Shown: positions 27,225 through 35,687 of the stretch, piece by piece
Position numbering within the stretch: the stretch's first letter is position 1
Layout of the letters: every line of letters starts with the position of its first letter
NCBI GenBank assembly: GCA_027886925.1
Contig: JAPCJN010000006.1
Span: forward strand, 1 to 39,182
DNA from: Nitrososphaerota archaeon
Lineage (GTDB): Archaea > Thermoproteota > Nitrososphaeria > Nitrososphaerales > UBA183
DNA: 39,182 bases
Reading direction: 5' to 3'
Notes under the pieces: generated by a model
Told to the model about the DNA's origin: nothing
Seen by the model: only the letters and a program-made list of their open reading frames with translations
Databases searched by the model: none
Translations under genes and position numbers: made by a program

Positions 27225-28133
27225 GTGGCACGCCCGCTGAAGATTGCCCTGGTTTCCTCTGCGGCTAGTCTAGTAATCTCAGCGGCATCCTACCTCGTGA
27301 CTGTTGAGGGCGTGCACCTCTATCTCTCCCGGATAGACGCGATGGGAACAGCGGTCGTCCATGGCTTTCCAATTCCGTACGACGCGTATTTCCCAAACAA
27401 CGGATCGTCGTACCTGTTTTACCCTCTGAACTTGGTCGGTGATTTCTCGATCTGGTTTGCAATCGCTTTTCTCGTGATGTCTGCATTTACAGTCAGGAGG
27501 CTGATTGTGGCTTCGTTCTGCGGACTCGCTGTGACGGCGTCCACGTTGCTTCTGCCTTCAATAGCTTTGGCTACTCCGGAAGACATACCTATCGTGTGCT
27601 CAGGCACGCCGATGGGATTTCCGTTCGAGTACGTGTTTCGTCTCGATTGCACTCCGTTCACGGGCGTTTCGTATGAGGTCAGTGCGCTAAGTGCCGCGGT
27701 AGATTACGGGTTGTGGTTGGGAGTGACCTTCTCTGCGATCGCACTGTTCTTCTTTCTGGTCGCCTCGGTAAGAAGACAAGGAATCTTGAAGGTCTTCACG
27801 CCGATTGGAATTGTAATCCTGTTGGCCGTCGGTGCGAATGTCATCCTCACGGCAAACTCTGAATATCTCTCCCCGTCGTGCAACTCGCTCGGCGTCAACT
27901 CGGGGAAGCTTCCCATCGCAGGACCAGGCTTGGAATATGTGTGTGGACGAAGTCCGGTTTCGGACGGCAGACTATCGATAACACTGAACAATTACCACTT
28001 CGCTGATGGCGCAGGCATACAGTGGAAACATGGTTCAGGCGGTCGCAGCGTCTATCTGCTCGTGAACGCCACGATTGAGAATGTGGGGGGGGCGAGGGTG
28101 CCCATATGGGCCAGTTCTTCTGGGTCTGGTTGA
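27225..28133 (+). CDS. Membrane protein, N-terminal part of a frameshifted gene
   Basis: 302 aa in this frame from GTG 27225. Hydrophobic segments lie at ~7-26, ~72-92, ~96-116, ~164-188 and ~195-212. An extracellular-looking domain with conserved-type strands follows (RLSITLNNYHFADG, RSVYLLVNATIENVG). The frame then ends in an unlike tail (ASSSGSG) after an eight-G run at 28085-28092. Inserting one G would continue the domain into the next frame, which ends at 28438. The C-terminal domain resembles DUF4352-like Ig folds. It lies between two copies of a tRNA-Thr 3' end. Confidence 0.7.
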   Translation: MARPLKIALVSSAASLVISAASYLVTVEGVHLYLSRIDAMGTAVVHGFPIPYDAYFPNNGSSYLFYPLNLVGDFSIWFAIAFLVMSAFTVRRLIVASFCGLAVTASTLLLPSIALATPEDIPIVCSGTPMGFPFEYVFRLDCTPFTGVSYEVSALSAAVDYGLWLGVTFSAIALFFFLVASVRRQGILKVFTPIGIVILLAVGANVILTANSEYLSPSCNSLGVNSGKLPIAGPGLEYVCGRSPVSDGRLSITLNNYHFADGAGIQWKHGSGGRSVYLLVNATIENVGGARVPIWASSSGSG

Positions 28134-28438
28134 GCAACAACACAGGTGGTCCGGTCTTCTCGCTTAACGGATACAATCTTGAGGCGGCTTTCCCGGGACA
28201 ATCTCCGAACTCGTCCGTCCCCGCACCGGGAAGCACGTACCTCCCTCCGGGCGGAAGTGTTTCTTACTGGTTCATCTTCAACATGGACCCCAAGGTCAGT
28301 CTCAGGAGCACGGAAGGGCTCAAGGTGCAATATTTGGTATGGCAAGAAATCTCATACGGGGAAATCTTGAGTGATTCTGGCCAATGGGAATGCGAGCAGT
28401 GCTCGAATGTGCAGGCACGACTAATCGTGCTTGGCTGA
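28106..28438 (+). pseudogene. C-terminal continuation of the frameshifted membrane protein
   Basis: The frame encodes FFWVWLSNNTGGPVFSLNGY...LPPGGSVSYWFIFNMDPK, a beta-sandwich that completes the Ig-like domain begun before the G-run. The ATG at 28106 is probably only internal. If the G-run is a sequencing error or programmed slip, the whole gene is 27225-28438. Confidence 0.6.
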
Positions 28439-28493
28439 CAACGTACTTTGCTACGCTTGCTCTAGGTCGAAGCAGGCTAGTTCCTACCCTTTC

Positions 28494-28518
28494 GAGGGAT
28501 CAAATCCCTCCCGTGGCT
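28494..28518 (+). repeat. Second copy of the tRNA-Thr 3' end (att-like)
   Basis: GAGGGATCAAATCCCTC followed by CCGTGGCT repeats 26977-27001 with a single mismatch (T54 changed to A). No tRNA body precedes it. A duplicated tRNA 3' end at this distance is the usual scar of integration into a tRNA gene. The segment between the copies is 1.5 kb. Confidence 0.65.
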
Positions 28519-28657
28519 CCTCAATCTATGCTACCAAAGCCGCTTTACAAAATAGAATGAAAGACAGGAAAGAGAAGCCAGACACATACATTTTCAACCT
28601 CGTCAGTCTTGCAATTCTTATATGTCGTAGCGAATGGCATGTTTGCGAATAAATATC

Positions 28658-29104
28658 ATGCAAGATATGACGAGTGGTGAAAGACCAATAGACGTCGCGA
28701 GAAATTGGGCTGAAAAGCAGAACTCTCATGATCTTCCGGGCCTTATTTCCCTGATCAGTGACGCTGTAGAGGTCTATGGACCTGGAATGCCTGGAAGGCT
28801 TGGGAAAGCCCAATTCGAGGAGTACCTTCGACAATTTGACCGAGGATTTCCGGACATGCACGAAGAGATCATCTCCTACGTAGAGTCCGGCGATACGATA
28901 GCTTGCGAGGTGAGATACAGCGGAACAAATACGGGTTCAATGGTTTCCTCGATGGGGGGTGAGATCCCGCCGACTGGAAAGAAGATGAGTCTTCCAGGCT
29001 CGTTCTTCATGAGGGTAAAGGATGGCAAAATCATTTCGTTTCACGGATACTTTGACCAGGCGACCATGGCTCAACAGCTTGGAATGTCCTCGCAGCCACG
29101 GTAG
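28658..29104 (+). CDS. SnoaL-like ester cyclase family protein
   Basis: A 148-aa cone-shaped alpha/beta protein of the NTF2-like superfamily. DVARNWAEKQNSHDLPGLISLIS opens the domain, then MPGRLGKAQFEEYLRQFDRGFPDMHEEI, VESGDTIACEVRYSGTNTG, and a final MRVKDGKIISFHGYFDQATMAQQLG. This matches SnoaL-type polyketide cyclase relatives with stand-alone, unknown substrates. ATG 28658 was chosen because CTTATATG lies at 28617-28624; ATG 28667 is equally possible. Confidence 0.88.
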   Translation: MQDMTSGERPIDVARNWAEKQNSHDLPGLISLISDAVEVYGPGMPGRLGKAQFEEYLRQFDRGFPDMHEEIISYVESGDTIACEVRYSGTNTGSMVSSMGGEIPPTGKKMSLPGSFFMRVKDGKIISFHGYFDQATMAQQLGMSSQPR

Positions 29105-29245
29105 TTACAGGATGGCTGTTCAGTAGAGACCCAAGCCAAAGTCAGCCTCTCTCCTGTTAGGGGATTCGGCGTCTCCGCATTTCTTCTCGCGCCTTGCACG
29201 CCGGCAACGAGCTGAAATCTAGCATCTGGCCGCAAAAGTCGTTTG

Positions 29246-30301
29246 CTATACTCTTTGGAAGGCTGCGTTCTCATATCCTTTGTACCTGTAAAACGCGATT
29301 GAGACCAGCCACGAGACTATGAAAATCCCTACGATCCCGAATCCCAGAGACTCAAAGTCGAGTCCGTTGAGCTGGTTCCACAAGCCTCCGGTCAAATTCA
29401 GCTCTCCAGAGATGACCTGTACCACCTCGATGCTTCCAATCAGAAAAGCCACCAGAACCGAGATTATGGTCACCGTGAGATTATAGTATATCTTCCGTAT
29501 CGGTTTCAGGAACGCCCAGCCGTAGGCCAACCTCATCGACACGCCGTCGGACGTATCGACCAAGAGCATTCCGCAGGTGAACATGAACGGGAGAACGAGT
29601 AACGCCCAGATCGGCACGCTCGATGACGCGCCCACACCCACGCTCATGGCGATCAGAGCGACTTCGCTTGCAGTGTCGAAACCAAGCCCGAAGAGCACCC
29701 CGATGGGATAAATCTGCCATGGTGCCTGTACAATCTTGAACATCTTTCCAAAGTATCTGTTCATGAATCCCCTCTTGGCTAGTGCTTCTTCTAACTGAGA
29801 TTCGTTCAGCCTTCCATCGCTCAATCCGCGGAATGCACGGTAAATTTCCAGGACGATGACGACGTTGATCAACCCGATCAGGAAGAGAAAAGTTCCCGAG
29901 ACCAGCGTGCCGATCACGGAGCCCGTGTTCTGAAGTGCTGGAATGTCCGCCGCGACGGCCCTGGTCGCGACCGTCAAAGCGACAATCAAACCGACCACGA
30001 CGGTGGAATGGCCGAGCGAGAACCAGCTTCCCACCATCAGCGGTCGCTTTCCTTCCTGAATGAGTTTCCGCGTGGTATTGTCAATCGCCGCGATGTGGTC
30101 GGCGTCGACGCCGTGGCGCAGCCCGAATACGTACGCAACGATTGCCATACCCGCGAGCACAACATACTGTCGCCCCATGAGAGCGACGGCTCCGAATCCT
30201 GCTATGGTCACAATGATAATCGCAGCATATACGGCTAGGATAGTTGCTTTCTCTCGACCCGCTAGGCCAAGGTCAGACCGCTTCGCTTCCGGTCCAGTCA
30301 T
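29246..30301 (-). CDS. NiCoT-family nickel/cobalt transporter
   Basis: A 351-aa protein with about eight membrane segments. The family metal-binding signature RHGVDADHIAAIDN gives H63-x4-D68-H69 in the second segment. LGFDTASEVALI is the second signature. It imports Ni2+ or Co2+ across the cytoplasmic membrane (HoxN/NixA type). No nickel enzyme is in the window. The gene runs with the upstream exported-protein operon but is separated from it by about 150 nt. Confidence 0.92.
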   Translation of the reverse strand: MTGPEAKRSDLGLAGREKATILAVYAAIIIVTIAGFGAVALMGRQYVVLAGMAIVAYVFGLRHGVDADHIAAIDNTTRKLIQEGKRPLMVGSWFSLGHSTVVVGLIVALTVATRAVAADIPALQNTGSVIGTLVSGTFLFLIGLINVVIVLEIYRAFRGLSDGRLNESQLEEALAKRGFMNRYFGKMFKIVQAPWQIYPIGVLFGLGFDTASEVALIAMSVGVGASSSVPIWALLVLPFMFTCGMLLVDTSDGVSMRLAYGWAFLKPIRKIYYNLTVTIISVLVAFLIGSIEVVQVISGELNLTGGLWNQLNGLDFESLGFGIVGIFIVSWLVSIAFYRYKGYENAAFQRV

Positions 30302-30449
30302 GGCTGACTCGCAGACCCTATCTCGTTTCGCTTAGCTTGAATTCGATTCCCGTTACGGAAGGACGCGTCAATGTGCTTCATTCGAGGAAGCGCCTCGACG
30401 TGGGTTGCCTTGTCGCCCATTTTTCAGAACTAAAGGGAGGCTCTCCAGT

Positions 30450-30929
30450 CTAGGCAAGTTTCAACCCCACCTTGCTGTTGATGAAGGTCGAGCTTGCTGC
30501 GCTTTGAGACGAGTCGATGGTGATCTCGACATGGGAATCCTCGCCTCGCTGCAGCTGTGCCGTGTCGTCAATCACACCACGTAAAGTCAAAAGGCTCCCA
30601 GAACTGTCCACCTCGGTTATCCTGATGCTTCTTGAGAGGCCGGGAAGCGCGATGGCGGTCATCGCTTCTGGCGGTCCAGCGAACACGTTCGTCGTTGTGA
30701 CTCCCGAATGCGCCTCCAAGTCGATGGCCCCCTCCATCACATACGAGGCGTAGCTTGGAAAGTTACCTTGGGGGAGGCCGCCCACAGCACGGAACGTGAA
30801 CTTGTTGCTGCTAGCTTGCAGCACACGTCCGCTCGTCAACACCCCGCCGGGAATCATGACGCTCGCAACCACCACTCCCGCGCCCGCGACCGCTATGGCC
30901 AAGAATTTTCGTCTGGTGAAGCTAGTCAT
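30450..30929 (-). CDS. Tat-exported protein, unknown function
   Basis: A 159-aa protein. TRRKFLAIAVAGAGVVVASV (~5-24) is a twin-arginine signal. The mature part is a beta-rich domain (NKFTFRAVGGLPQGNF, then AIDLEAHSGVTTTNVF, SIRITEVDSSGSLLTLRGVI) with no cysteines. It starts 15 bases after the DUF4331 gene, in one operon with it and the PEF-CTERM protein. The Tat route suggests it folds, perhaps with a cofactor, before export. Confidence 0.75.
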   Translation of the reverse strand: MTSFTRRKFLAIAVAGAGVVVASVMIPGGVLTSGRVLQASSNKFTFRAVGGLPQGNFPSYASYVMEGAIDLEAHSGVTTTNVFAGPPEAMTAIALPGLSRSIRITEVDSSGSLLTLRGVIDDTAQLQRGEDSHVEITIDSSQSAASSTFINSKVGLKLA

Positions 30930-30944
30930 TTCTCAACCACTTCC

Positions 30945-31943
30945 CTAGTGTGGCGTCCCCAGGTAAGGGAAGACGCTGAGATAGTCCGTATGAGGTCCTG
31001 CTCCGTCTCCTGTTATGGCCCCGTTGGTCACCAAGTTCAACTCGATGTCGATGACGTCGTCGGCAAGCTTACGACCGTTGAGGAACCCGCCAGTGTTAGT
31101 GTAGTCGAAGGTGAGAATATCAGGCAGGAGAACCGCGGCCAGGCTGGCAGCGCCCGAGGAGCTATATCCGAACGACTCTAGAACGGCGACGACTCTTGCG
31201 GTGAAGAGCGCCACATCACTGCTAGGCTCCGCGTTGTTGAACCTGACCTTGTCCCTCCCCTGCATGAAAACCGTGTTGATCGCCGGGCGACCCATCCGAT
31301 CTATCTGATTCATTCCACCATCGAAGGTTGATACGGCATTCGCGTTTGGAAGGAGATTACGGGCCCAGACGCCGATCTTCGGGTTTGTGCCAAAATCCGA
31401 ATTGGGCAGTTCAAGGACTGTTCCGAAAACGTTCTTGTCGGCGAAAAAGTCGCTTCCGGTGAAGTTTATGGGGCTTGCAAAGAATCCTAGCAGGTCAAAG
31501 AAGAAGGGGTCGCTTCGAAGACCTGCAAAGTACTTGTAGCTTCCTGAGGTGGTGATGTTTGGAGTCGCGCCGAAAGACACTGGCGCATTCCCGATTATGA
31601 CGTTGCCAGAGAAATCGCGTGCCTCGGCGTTGGCACCTGTGGCTCGAACCATCGTCGCGGTCTGGCTACCATCGGGGGCGACTTGGGAGAACTTGGTCTT
31701 GTACGCTATATCAGGAATGGCATCCGCGTTGTTGTCCACCAAGACCTCGTAAATAGCGTCGGGGTGAAAGGCAGTGGACAGATGGAGAGGGTTCACATTC
31801 AAGATCAGCACCGATCTTGAAGTATCGTCTGGTTTGACGAAAGCGTAAATGTCCGTGACATCGATCCTTGGGTCTCCCGCAGGAGGACCTATGAGGTGCC
31901 CCTCGAGGTTGATTAGTCCAGGGACGTCCAAGTGGTCAGCCAA
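30945..31943 (-). CDS. DUF4331 family protein
   Basis: A 332-aa protein. DPRIDVTDIYAFVKPDDTSRSVL near the N-terminus is the DUF4331 hallmark, and FFFDLLGFFASPINFTGSDFFADKNVFGTVLELP and VNTVFM-like AINTVFMQGRDKVRFNN follow, ending TDYLSVFPYLGTPH as in the family. Function is unknown. No own signal peptide is seen. It overlaps the end of the PEF-CTERM gene by eight bases, so translation is probably coupled and the product may reach the surface with its partners. Confidence 0.85.
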   Translation of the reverse strand: MADHLDVPGLINLEGHLIGPPAGDPRIDVTDIYAFVKPDDTSRSVLILNVNPLHLSTAFHPDAIYEVLVDNNADAIPDIAYKTKFSQVAPDGSQTATMVRATGANAEARDFSGNVIIGNAPVSFGATPNITTSGSYKYFAGLRSDPFFFDLLGFFASPINFTGSDFFADKNVFGTVLELPNSDFGTNPKIGVWARNLLPNANAVSTFDGGMNQIDRMGRPAINTVFMQGRDKVRFNNAEPSSDVALFTARVVAVLESFGYSSSGAASLAAVLLPDILTFDYTNTGGFLNGRKLADDVIDIELNLVTNGAITGDGAGPHTDYLSVFPYLGTPH

Positions 31944-32628
31944 GCGCTAACCCCTCCTTGAGGTTCTTCCTGAACCCGAATTTGCTTGAAATCATCGCAA
32001 ACAGCAAGAACAGGGTAGCCGCCACCAAGAGGGCCCCTGTCGAGAACTCAGGGATGCCGAACGAGGGTGGCGAGTGTATGTCGAGGCAGAAGCTCGACGG
32101 TGCGAAGCTGTCGAAGCTGTTGAGGAACACCGGCGCTATGTCGCTGACCACAATCGTGTGGGGACCGGCGCTGAGTGTTACGACGGCGTCGCCAACACTG
32201 AGTCCCGCCGCGTGGGCGACCGCTAGGTCGTTAAAGCCGTCGCCCGTGCATAAGACACCCAGACCTGTCTGGATGACGTCGCCTGAGGATTGTGCAGGCG
32301 CGCAGGACGCAAGGTTACCGGGGGGAGACTCGGTACAAACCGTAAGAGAGGTAGCCTGCGGGACGGTCGCTGTCGTGAACAACGGGTTGCCGTCGAGTGT
32401 TGCACTGTAATAATCGCCAACCTGGAATGCGTCTGCGACCCCGATGTCTACCTTGGTTTGCTGGCTAAGGGTGAATGTGAGCGTCGCGGATGTATTGAGG
32501 GTATCGACAGATAACACGTTCCCCGATGGTACCTGTACAGCGGCAAAGGTGGTCGGAATCGATACAAGCAGCGCCATCATAAGGGTGGAAGCAGTTAGGA
32601 GCGTCGTCGCCGTCCTGCTGAGCTTCAA
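31936..32628 (-). CDS. PEF-CTERM-type surface protein
   Basis: A 230-aa protein. TTG 32628 was chosen because CTATAAATAG (32654-32663, minus) lies about 30 nt upstream; the longer frame would put the TATA box inside the gene. A signal peptide (TTLLTASTLMMALLVSIPTTFA) is followed by a beta-rich ectodomain. The C-terminus, GIPEFSTGALLVAATLFLLF then KFGFRKNLK, has the PEF motif, membrane span and basic tail recognised by archaeosortases. Cys pairs in the ectodomain could form disulfides. No sortase gene is in the window. Confidence 0.75.
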   Translation of the reverse strand: MKLSRTATTLLTASTLMMALLVSIPTTFAAVQVPSGNVLSVDTLNTSATLTFTLSQQTKVDIGVADAFQVGDYYSATLDGNPLFTTATVPQATSLTVCTESPPGNLASCAPAQSSGDVIQTGLGVLCTGDGFNDLAVAHAAGLSVGDAVVTLSAGPHTIVVSDIAPVFLNSFDSFAPSSFCLDIHSPPSFGIPEFSTGALLVAATLFLLFAMISSKFGFRKNLKEGLALG

Positions 32629-32653
32629 GTGTGACGCGTTTTCATGCAAAATT

Positions 32654-32663
32654 CTATTTATAG
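32654..32663 (-). promoter_or_regulatory. BoxA of the PEF-CTERM/DUF4331/Tat operon
   Basis: The minus strand reads CTATAAATAG, a near-consensus archaeal TATA box, about 30 nt upstream of the TTG start at 32628. Confidence 0.6.
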
Positions 32664-32689
32664 TTTCACCCAAATCGCACCCAATTTCT

Positions 32690-33105
32690 AGAATTCACCG
32701 GCGCACCTAGCTCGAAGTAATCGGCGAAGCGTTTCAGGAGAATTGCTAGTGTTGGAGGCTAAGGAGTATTTCTCAAATGGCAGAGAGTCCGCATCTGGAG
32801 AATCTGGACGAGATCCGCGGGTCAGGGCCTTGAACTCTCAGAATACACTTCCACAAAGAAGCAAACCCGAGGACCTGCCAGAAGAAGAGTTCAGATGCTT
32901 TCGGAATAGAATTCTACCGAAATAGAGCGCAATCATACCGCGGCTCCCCTTTTCCTAGTTAGGGTGCGAAAAGCATCTTCAAGATAGTTGGCGAATATGA
33001 TTTAGTGCTTCTTAGCCGGTAAAGGAGGATTGGCTGGTAACCTGGGCAGTCACTCGGCTCACGCGCGAAAGAGTGCCAGCGACATTCGTCCTGAACGGTG
33101 CAGAG
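32690..33105. other. Gene-poor intergenic stretch
   Basis: About 400 bases between the divergent-looking PEF-CTERM operon and the next minus-strand gene. A 60-codon plus-strand frame (32743-32925) has no recognisable domain. I see no tRNA and no strong hairpin. Confidence 0.4.
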
Positions 33106-33109
33106 CGTG

Positions 33110-33610
33110 TTACGTCCAAGTGCCCGTGTAGTGCACCGACGAGCCGTCGCCCAGTTGAATGAAGCCTTCGACATGGAAGCCGGGGATAGGGACAGCGCCT
33201 CCTGCCGAGGGTGCACATGAGACGTTCACGCTACCGCCGGGAGGGACACCTCCGGAAGCAGCCACGAAGACGCCGGGCAGTCCATTCAGAGTGCACCCGG
33301 TTGCTGCGGCCGCCGTCCCTCCAGCATTCACCAGCCTTATGATACATGCTCCTTTGTTGGCGTCGCACGCCACAACACTCGCCGTGACCTGCGCGGTCGC
33401 GCTTGTGAATTGGGAGTTCGTCGTCCTCTGAGTGCTCTGGGTCTGAGAAATCGTGATAGAGGTAGAGCTAGAAGACTGGCTGGTCCCGGTATTGCTGGAC
33501 GTGCTGGAAGTGGGAGTCGAAGGCGAATGCAGGAACAGGTAAGCGCCTCCGGCCCCTGCGAGCAGGATTACCACTAGAGCGGCGGCAACAAGCGGGCCTT
33601 TCATTTCCAC
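33110..33610 (-). CDS. Membrane-anchored extracellular protein with Ser/Thr-rich linker
   Basis: A 166-aa protein. An N-terminal membrane anchor (PLVAAALVVILLAGAGGAYLF) is followed by a Ser/Thr-rich, probably glycosylated linker (~30-65) and a beta-sandwich domain with Cys pairs (VACDANKGACIIRLVNAGG, ATGCTLNG, NVSCAPSAGG). The 'IRLVNAGG...GGSVNVSC' pattern resembles archaeal secreted Ig-like domains. The start is GTG 33610 or ATG 33604; TTTATC at ~33636-33645 on minus may be BoxA. Function unknown. Confidence 0.7.
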   Translation of the reverse strand: MEMKGPLVAAALVVILLAGAGGAYLFLHSPSTPTSSTSSNTGTSQSSSSTSITISQTQSTQRTTNSQFTSATAQVTASVVACDANKGACIIRLVNAGGTAAAATGCTLNGLPGVFVAASGGVPPGGSVNVSCAPSAGGAVPIPGFHVEGFIQLGDGSSVHYTGTWT

Positions 33611-33737
33611 CCTACGCGCCGGGTCACGAACGAACGCGATAAAGTTTAGGACTGTGGTAGTCTGATGGCCTCTGAACCGTGGCGGGGCTCCAACGAAAGA
33701 GCATCCATCCTCTCATCCCTTCCTCCTATCTCTTATC

Positions 33738-34121
33738 CTAGCTTTTCCTAAGTTCTCGCGAGTTCAGCACGTCCGACGCCAAGAGCCTCATGAAGGTGTC
33801 ATACTCTTCGTCGTCAAAGAGAACCTCCTCCACCAGGCGGGATTCGGACGCTATCTTGTAGCTCAGGATGTGATAGCAATACTTGACCTTCGCGCTCAGC
33901 ACGCCGTAGAAGTAGGACTCGCAGGAGCAGAACGGCTTGTCGGGGTCGACGAATTCGTCGCCGTTCCTCCCTACGACGGTGTAGATGTATCTCCCGCTCG
34001 GGAGGAAGACGTGCTTCTTCACGCAACCTCCGGCTGCCGCGTCTACCGCCTTCTTGAACTGGTTTTGGTATTTGGAGTAATGGGCGAAACGCGAGGCGAG
34101 TTCATCTTTTTTGTTCGACAC
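33738..34121 (-). CDS. SWIM zinc-finger protein
   Basis: A 127-aa protein. FCSCESYFYGVLSAKVKYCYHILSY (~64-88) has the C-x-C-x(n)-C-x-H pattern of SWIM fingers. The upstream region, KKHVFLPSGRYIYTVVGRNGDEFVDPD, forms the usual preceding strands. It begins 13 bases after the Y-family polymerase gene on the same strand, so the two share a transcript. SWIM proteins bind DNA or partners in recombination complexes in eukaryotes (Sws1) and archaea. A role in lesion bypass or recombination is inferred from the operon. Confidence 0.8.
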   Translation of the reverse strand: MSNKKDELASRFAHYSKYQNQFKKAVDAAAGGCVKKHVFLPSGRYIYTVVGRNGDEFVDPDKPFCSCESYFYGVLSAKVKYCYHILSYKIASESRLVEEVLFDDEEYDTFMRLLASDVLNSRELRKS

Positions 34122-34134
34122 GCCACGTTCTACC

Positions 34135-35244
34135 TCAGGTCAAGAATTCGTTGAGGGAGCTCTGGTCCACCATGTTCTCCAGGTCGCTGGCGCGCACGCC
34201 CGCCCGGCGTAGGCCTCCTCCCCCTACCTCTGCAAGCAGCAGCCTCAACAAGTCCTTGGCCTCCCTTTCGAGGACGGAGTAGTCATTCGTGGGCGTCTCG
34301 ATGGTCCTGCTCTTTGTGCGGATTGAGAGGTCGTGGAGGATTCCCATGACAGAGATGGTCCGGAAGAAGACGTTCCTGGAGACGAGCCTGTCATCAAGAT
34401 CTTTGATGGCAGGCGTGAGCTGTGCCAGAATCTGGTCGAGGTCGCGGGTGTCGCTCTTCAGTGTTATCATCCTGCTTAGCTGGGTCGACCCGGCCCTGTC
34501 GTCGACCACAGGCTCGTCTTCGCTGCCATTGGCTGCCTTGTAGAGGTAGACAGCAAGCTTCTTGCCTAGCAGATCTTCGAGTTTCTCTATCGGCGCGCCG
34601 GCCAAACCGGCGATGGTCTTGATTTGCTCCTCCTCAAGGAGTCTTGCTGTCTTAGGCCCCACGCCGTAAATCTTCTCGACAGGTAGAGGAGAGAGGAAAG
34701 AAAGCGCCTCGTCGGGTCTGACGATGGTAAGCCCGTCTGGCTTCTTAAAGTCCGAGGCTATCTTCGCCACGACCTTGTTGGGCCCTACGCCCACCGAGCA
34801 GGTCAGCTTCTCTTCGTTGAAGATTTTTGCCTTGATTTCGAGCGCCGATGCGGCCGCCAAACCATAGTCCCCTCCCGTCCTCTTGGTGATGTCGAAGAAC
34901 GCTTCGTCTATGCCAGCCTGCTCCAAGACATCCACTTCGCCCCTCAGGGCGCTCATTATCCGCTCGGAGTATGCCTCGTACTTCTCGTGCTTCATGGGGA
35001 TGAAGACAGCTTCGGTCTGAGCCAGACGACGTTTCGCGAGAACGATCGGCATCCCAGACTTTATGCCGTGTTCTCTCGCTTTGTAGTTCGCCGTGCTGAC
35101 GACGCCGCTCTCCGCGGTGCGCCCCGAGTAGACGCAAACCAATACGGGCAGCAGCTTCAGCGACGGATTCTCGACCTCCTCGATTTGCGCATAGAAGTAG
35201 TCGAGGTCGAGGTGGCAGACGACTCGGTTCAATAGACGGCGCAT
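34135..35244 (-). CDS. dbh: Y-family DNA polymerase IV (Dpo4/DinB)
   Basis: A 369-aa translesion polymerase. The palm carboxylates are D13 (HLDLDYFYAQIEE, steric-gate Tyr18) and D113/E114 (AGIDEAFFDIT). SVGVGPNKVVAKIASDFKKPDG and IYGVGPKTARLLEEEQIKTI (fingers and helix-hairpin-helix thumb) follow. The little-finger domain ends in QSSLNEFL (361-368), a PCNA-interacting peptide. The gene is followed by the SWIM protein gene. It copies past damaged bases. The start is ATG 35244. The symbol could equally be dpo4 or dinB. Confidence 0.95.
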   Translation of the reverse strand: MRRLLNRVVCHLDLDYFYAQIEEVENPSLKLLPVLVCVYSGRTAESGVVSTANYKAREHGIKSGMPIVLAKRRLAQTEAVFIPMKHEKYEAYSERIMSALRGEVDVLEQAGIDEAFFDITKRTGGDYGLAAASALEIKAKIFNEEKLTCSVGVGPNKVVAKIASDFKKPDGLTIVRPDEALSFLSPLPVEKIYGVGPKTARLLEEEQIKTIAGLAGAPIEKLEDLLGKKLAVYLYKAANGSEDEPVVDDRAGSTQLSRMITLKSDTRDLDQILAQLTPAIKDLDDRLVSRNVFFRTISVMGILHDLSIRTKSRTIETPTNDYSVLEREAKDLLRLLLAEVGGGGLRRAGVRASDLENMVDQSSLNEFLT

Positions 35245-35288
35245 TTTTCTCAGAGCGTTAAATAAGCGTCACGCGTCAGAGTGAGCGA

Positions 35289-35666
35289 GTGAGCGAGCGA
35301 GTGGTCATGATAAAGGAAGCCAATGTGACGGTCATGATTTCAGACATGAACCGGTCCATCGAGTTCTACGTAGAGAAGCTCGGTCTCACGCTCAAATCGA
35401 GATATGGCGACCAGTTCGCCGAAGTCGCGTGCCCCGGACTGACCATCGCGCTACATCCCGCGACCGAGCACGGGCCGAGGCCTGGCAATTCCGAGAGCCT
35501 CTCCGTGGGCTTTGGGGTTGAGAGCATCGACGAAGCGATGGTGGATCTCAAGGACAAAGGCGTCACGATAGGCCGGGTCTCAAATGACGGACCTGTCAAA
35601 CTGGCGTTCTTCAAGGACCCGGACGGAAACCCACTGTATTTGTCGCAGACGCAAAAATGGGGTTAG
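35289..35666 (+). CDS. VOC-superfamily (glyoxalase-like) protein
   Basis: A 125-aa vicinal-oxygen-chelate protein. NVTVMISDMNRSIEFYVEKLGL and KLAFFKDPDGNPLYLSQ are the paired beta-alpha-beta signatures of glyoxalase/dioxygenase folds. GTG 35289 lies about 26 nt after GTTAAATAAG, suiting a leaderless transcript; ATG 35307 is an alternative. The N-terminal codons come from a GAGT/GAGC simple repeat. Substrate unknown. Confidence 0.85.
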   Translation: MSERVVMIKEANVTVMISDMNRSIEFYVEKLGLTLKSRYGDQFAEVACPGLTIALHPATEHGPRPGNSESLSVGFGVESIDEAMVDLKDKGVTIGRVSNDGPVKLAFFKDPDGNPLYLSQTQKWG

Positions 35667-35687
35667 TCAGTTAGTTGGTTAGTTTGA

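Noticed and set aside
28440..28518. A complete tRNA-Arg(UCG) built from GTCGAAGCAG plus the 3' end
   Set aside because: U73 and the Thr-like acceptor do not suit Arg, the arms do not pair, and T54 is mutated. Only the 3' fragment is supported.
22200..28520. A CRISPR array accompanying the Cas1-domain gene
   Set aside because: No set of regularly spaced repeats is visible in the region or elsewhere in the window.
32743..32925. 60-codon plus-strand frame
   Set aside because: No domain, no Shine-Dalgarno sequence, no BoxA and no good codon pattern.
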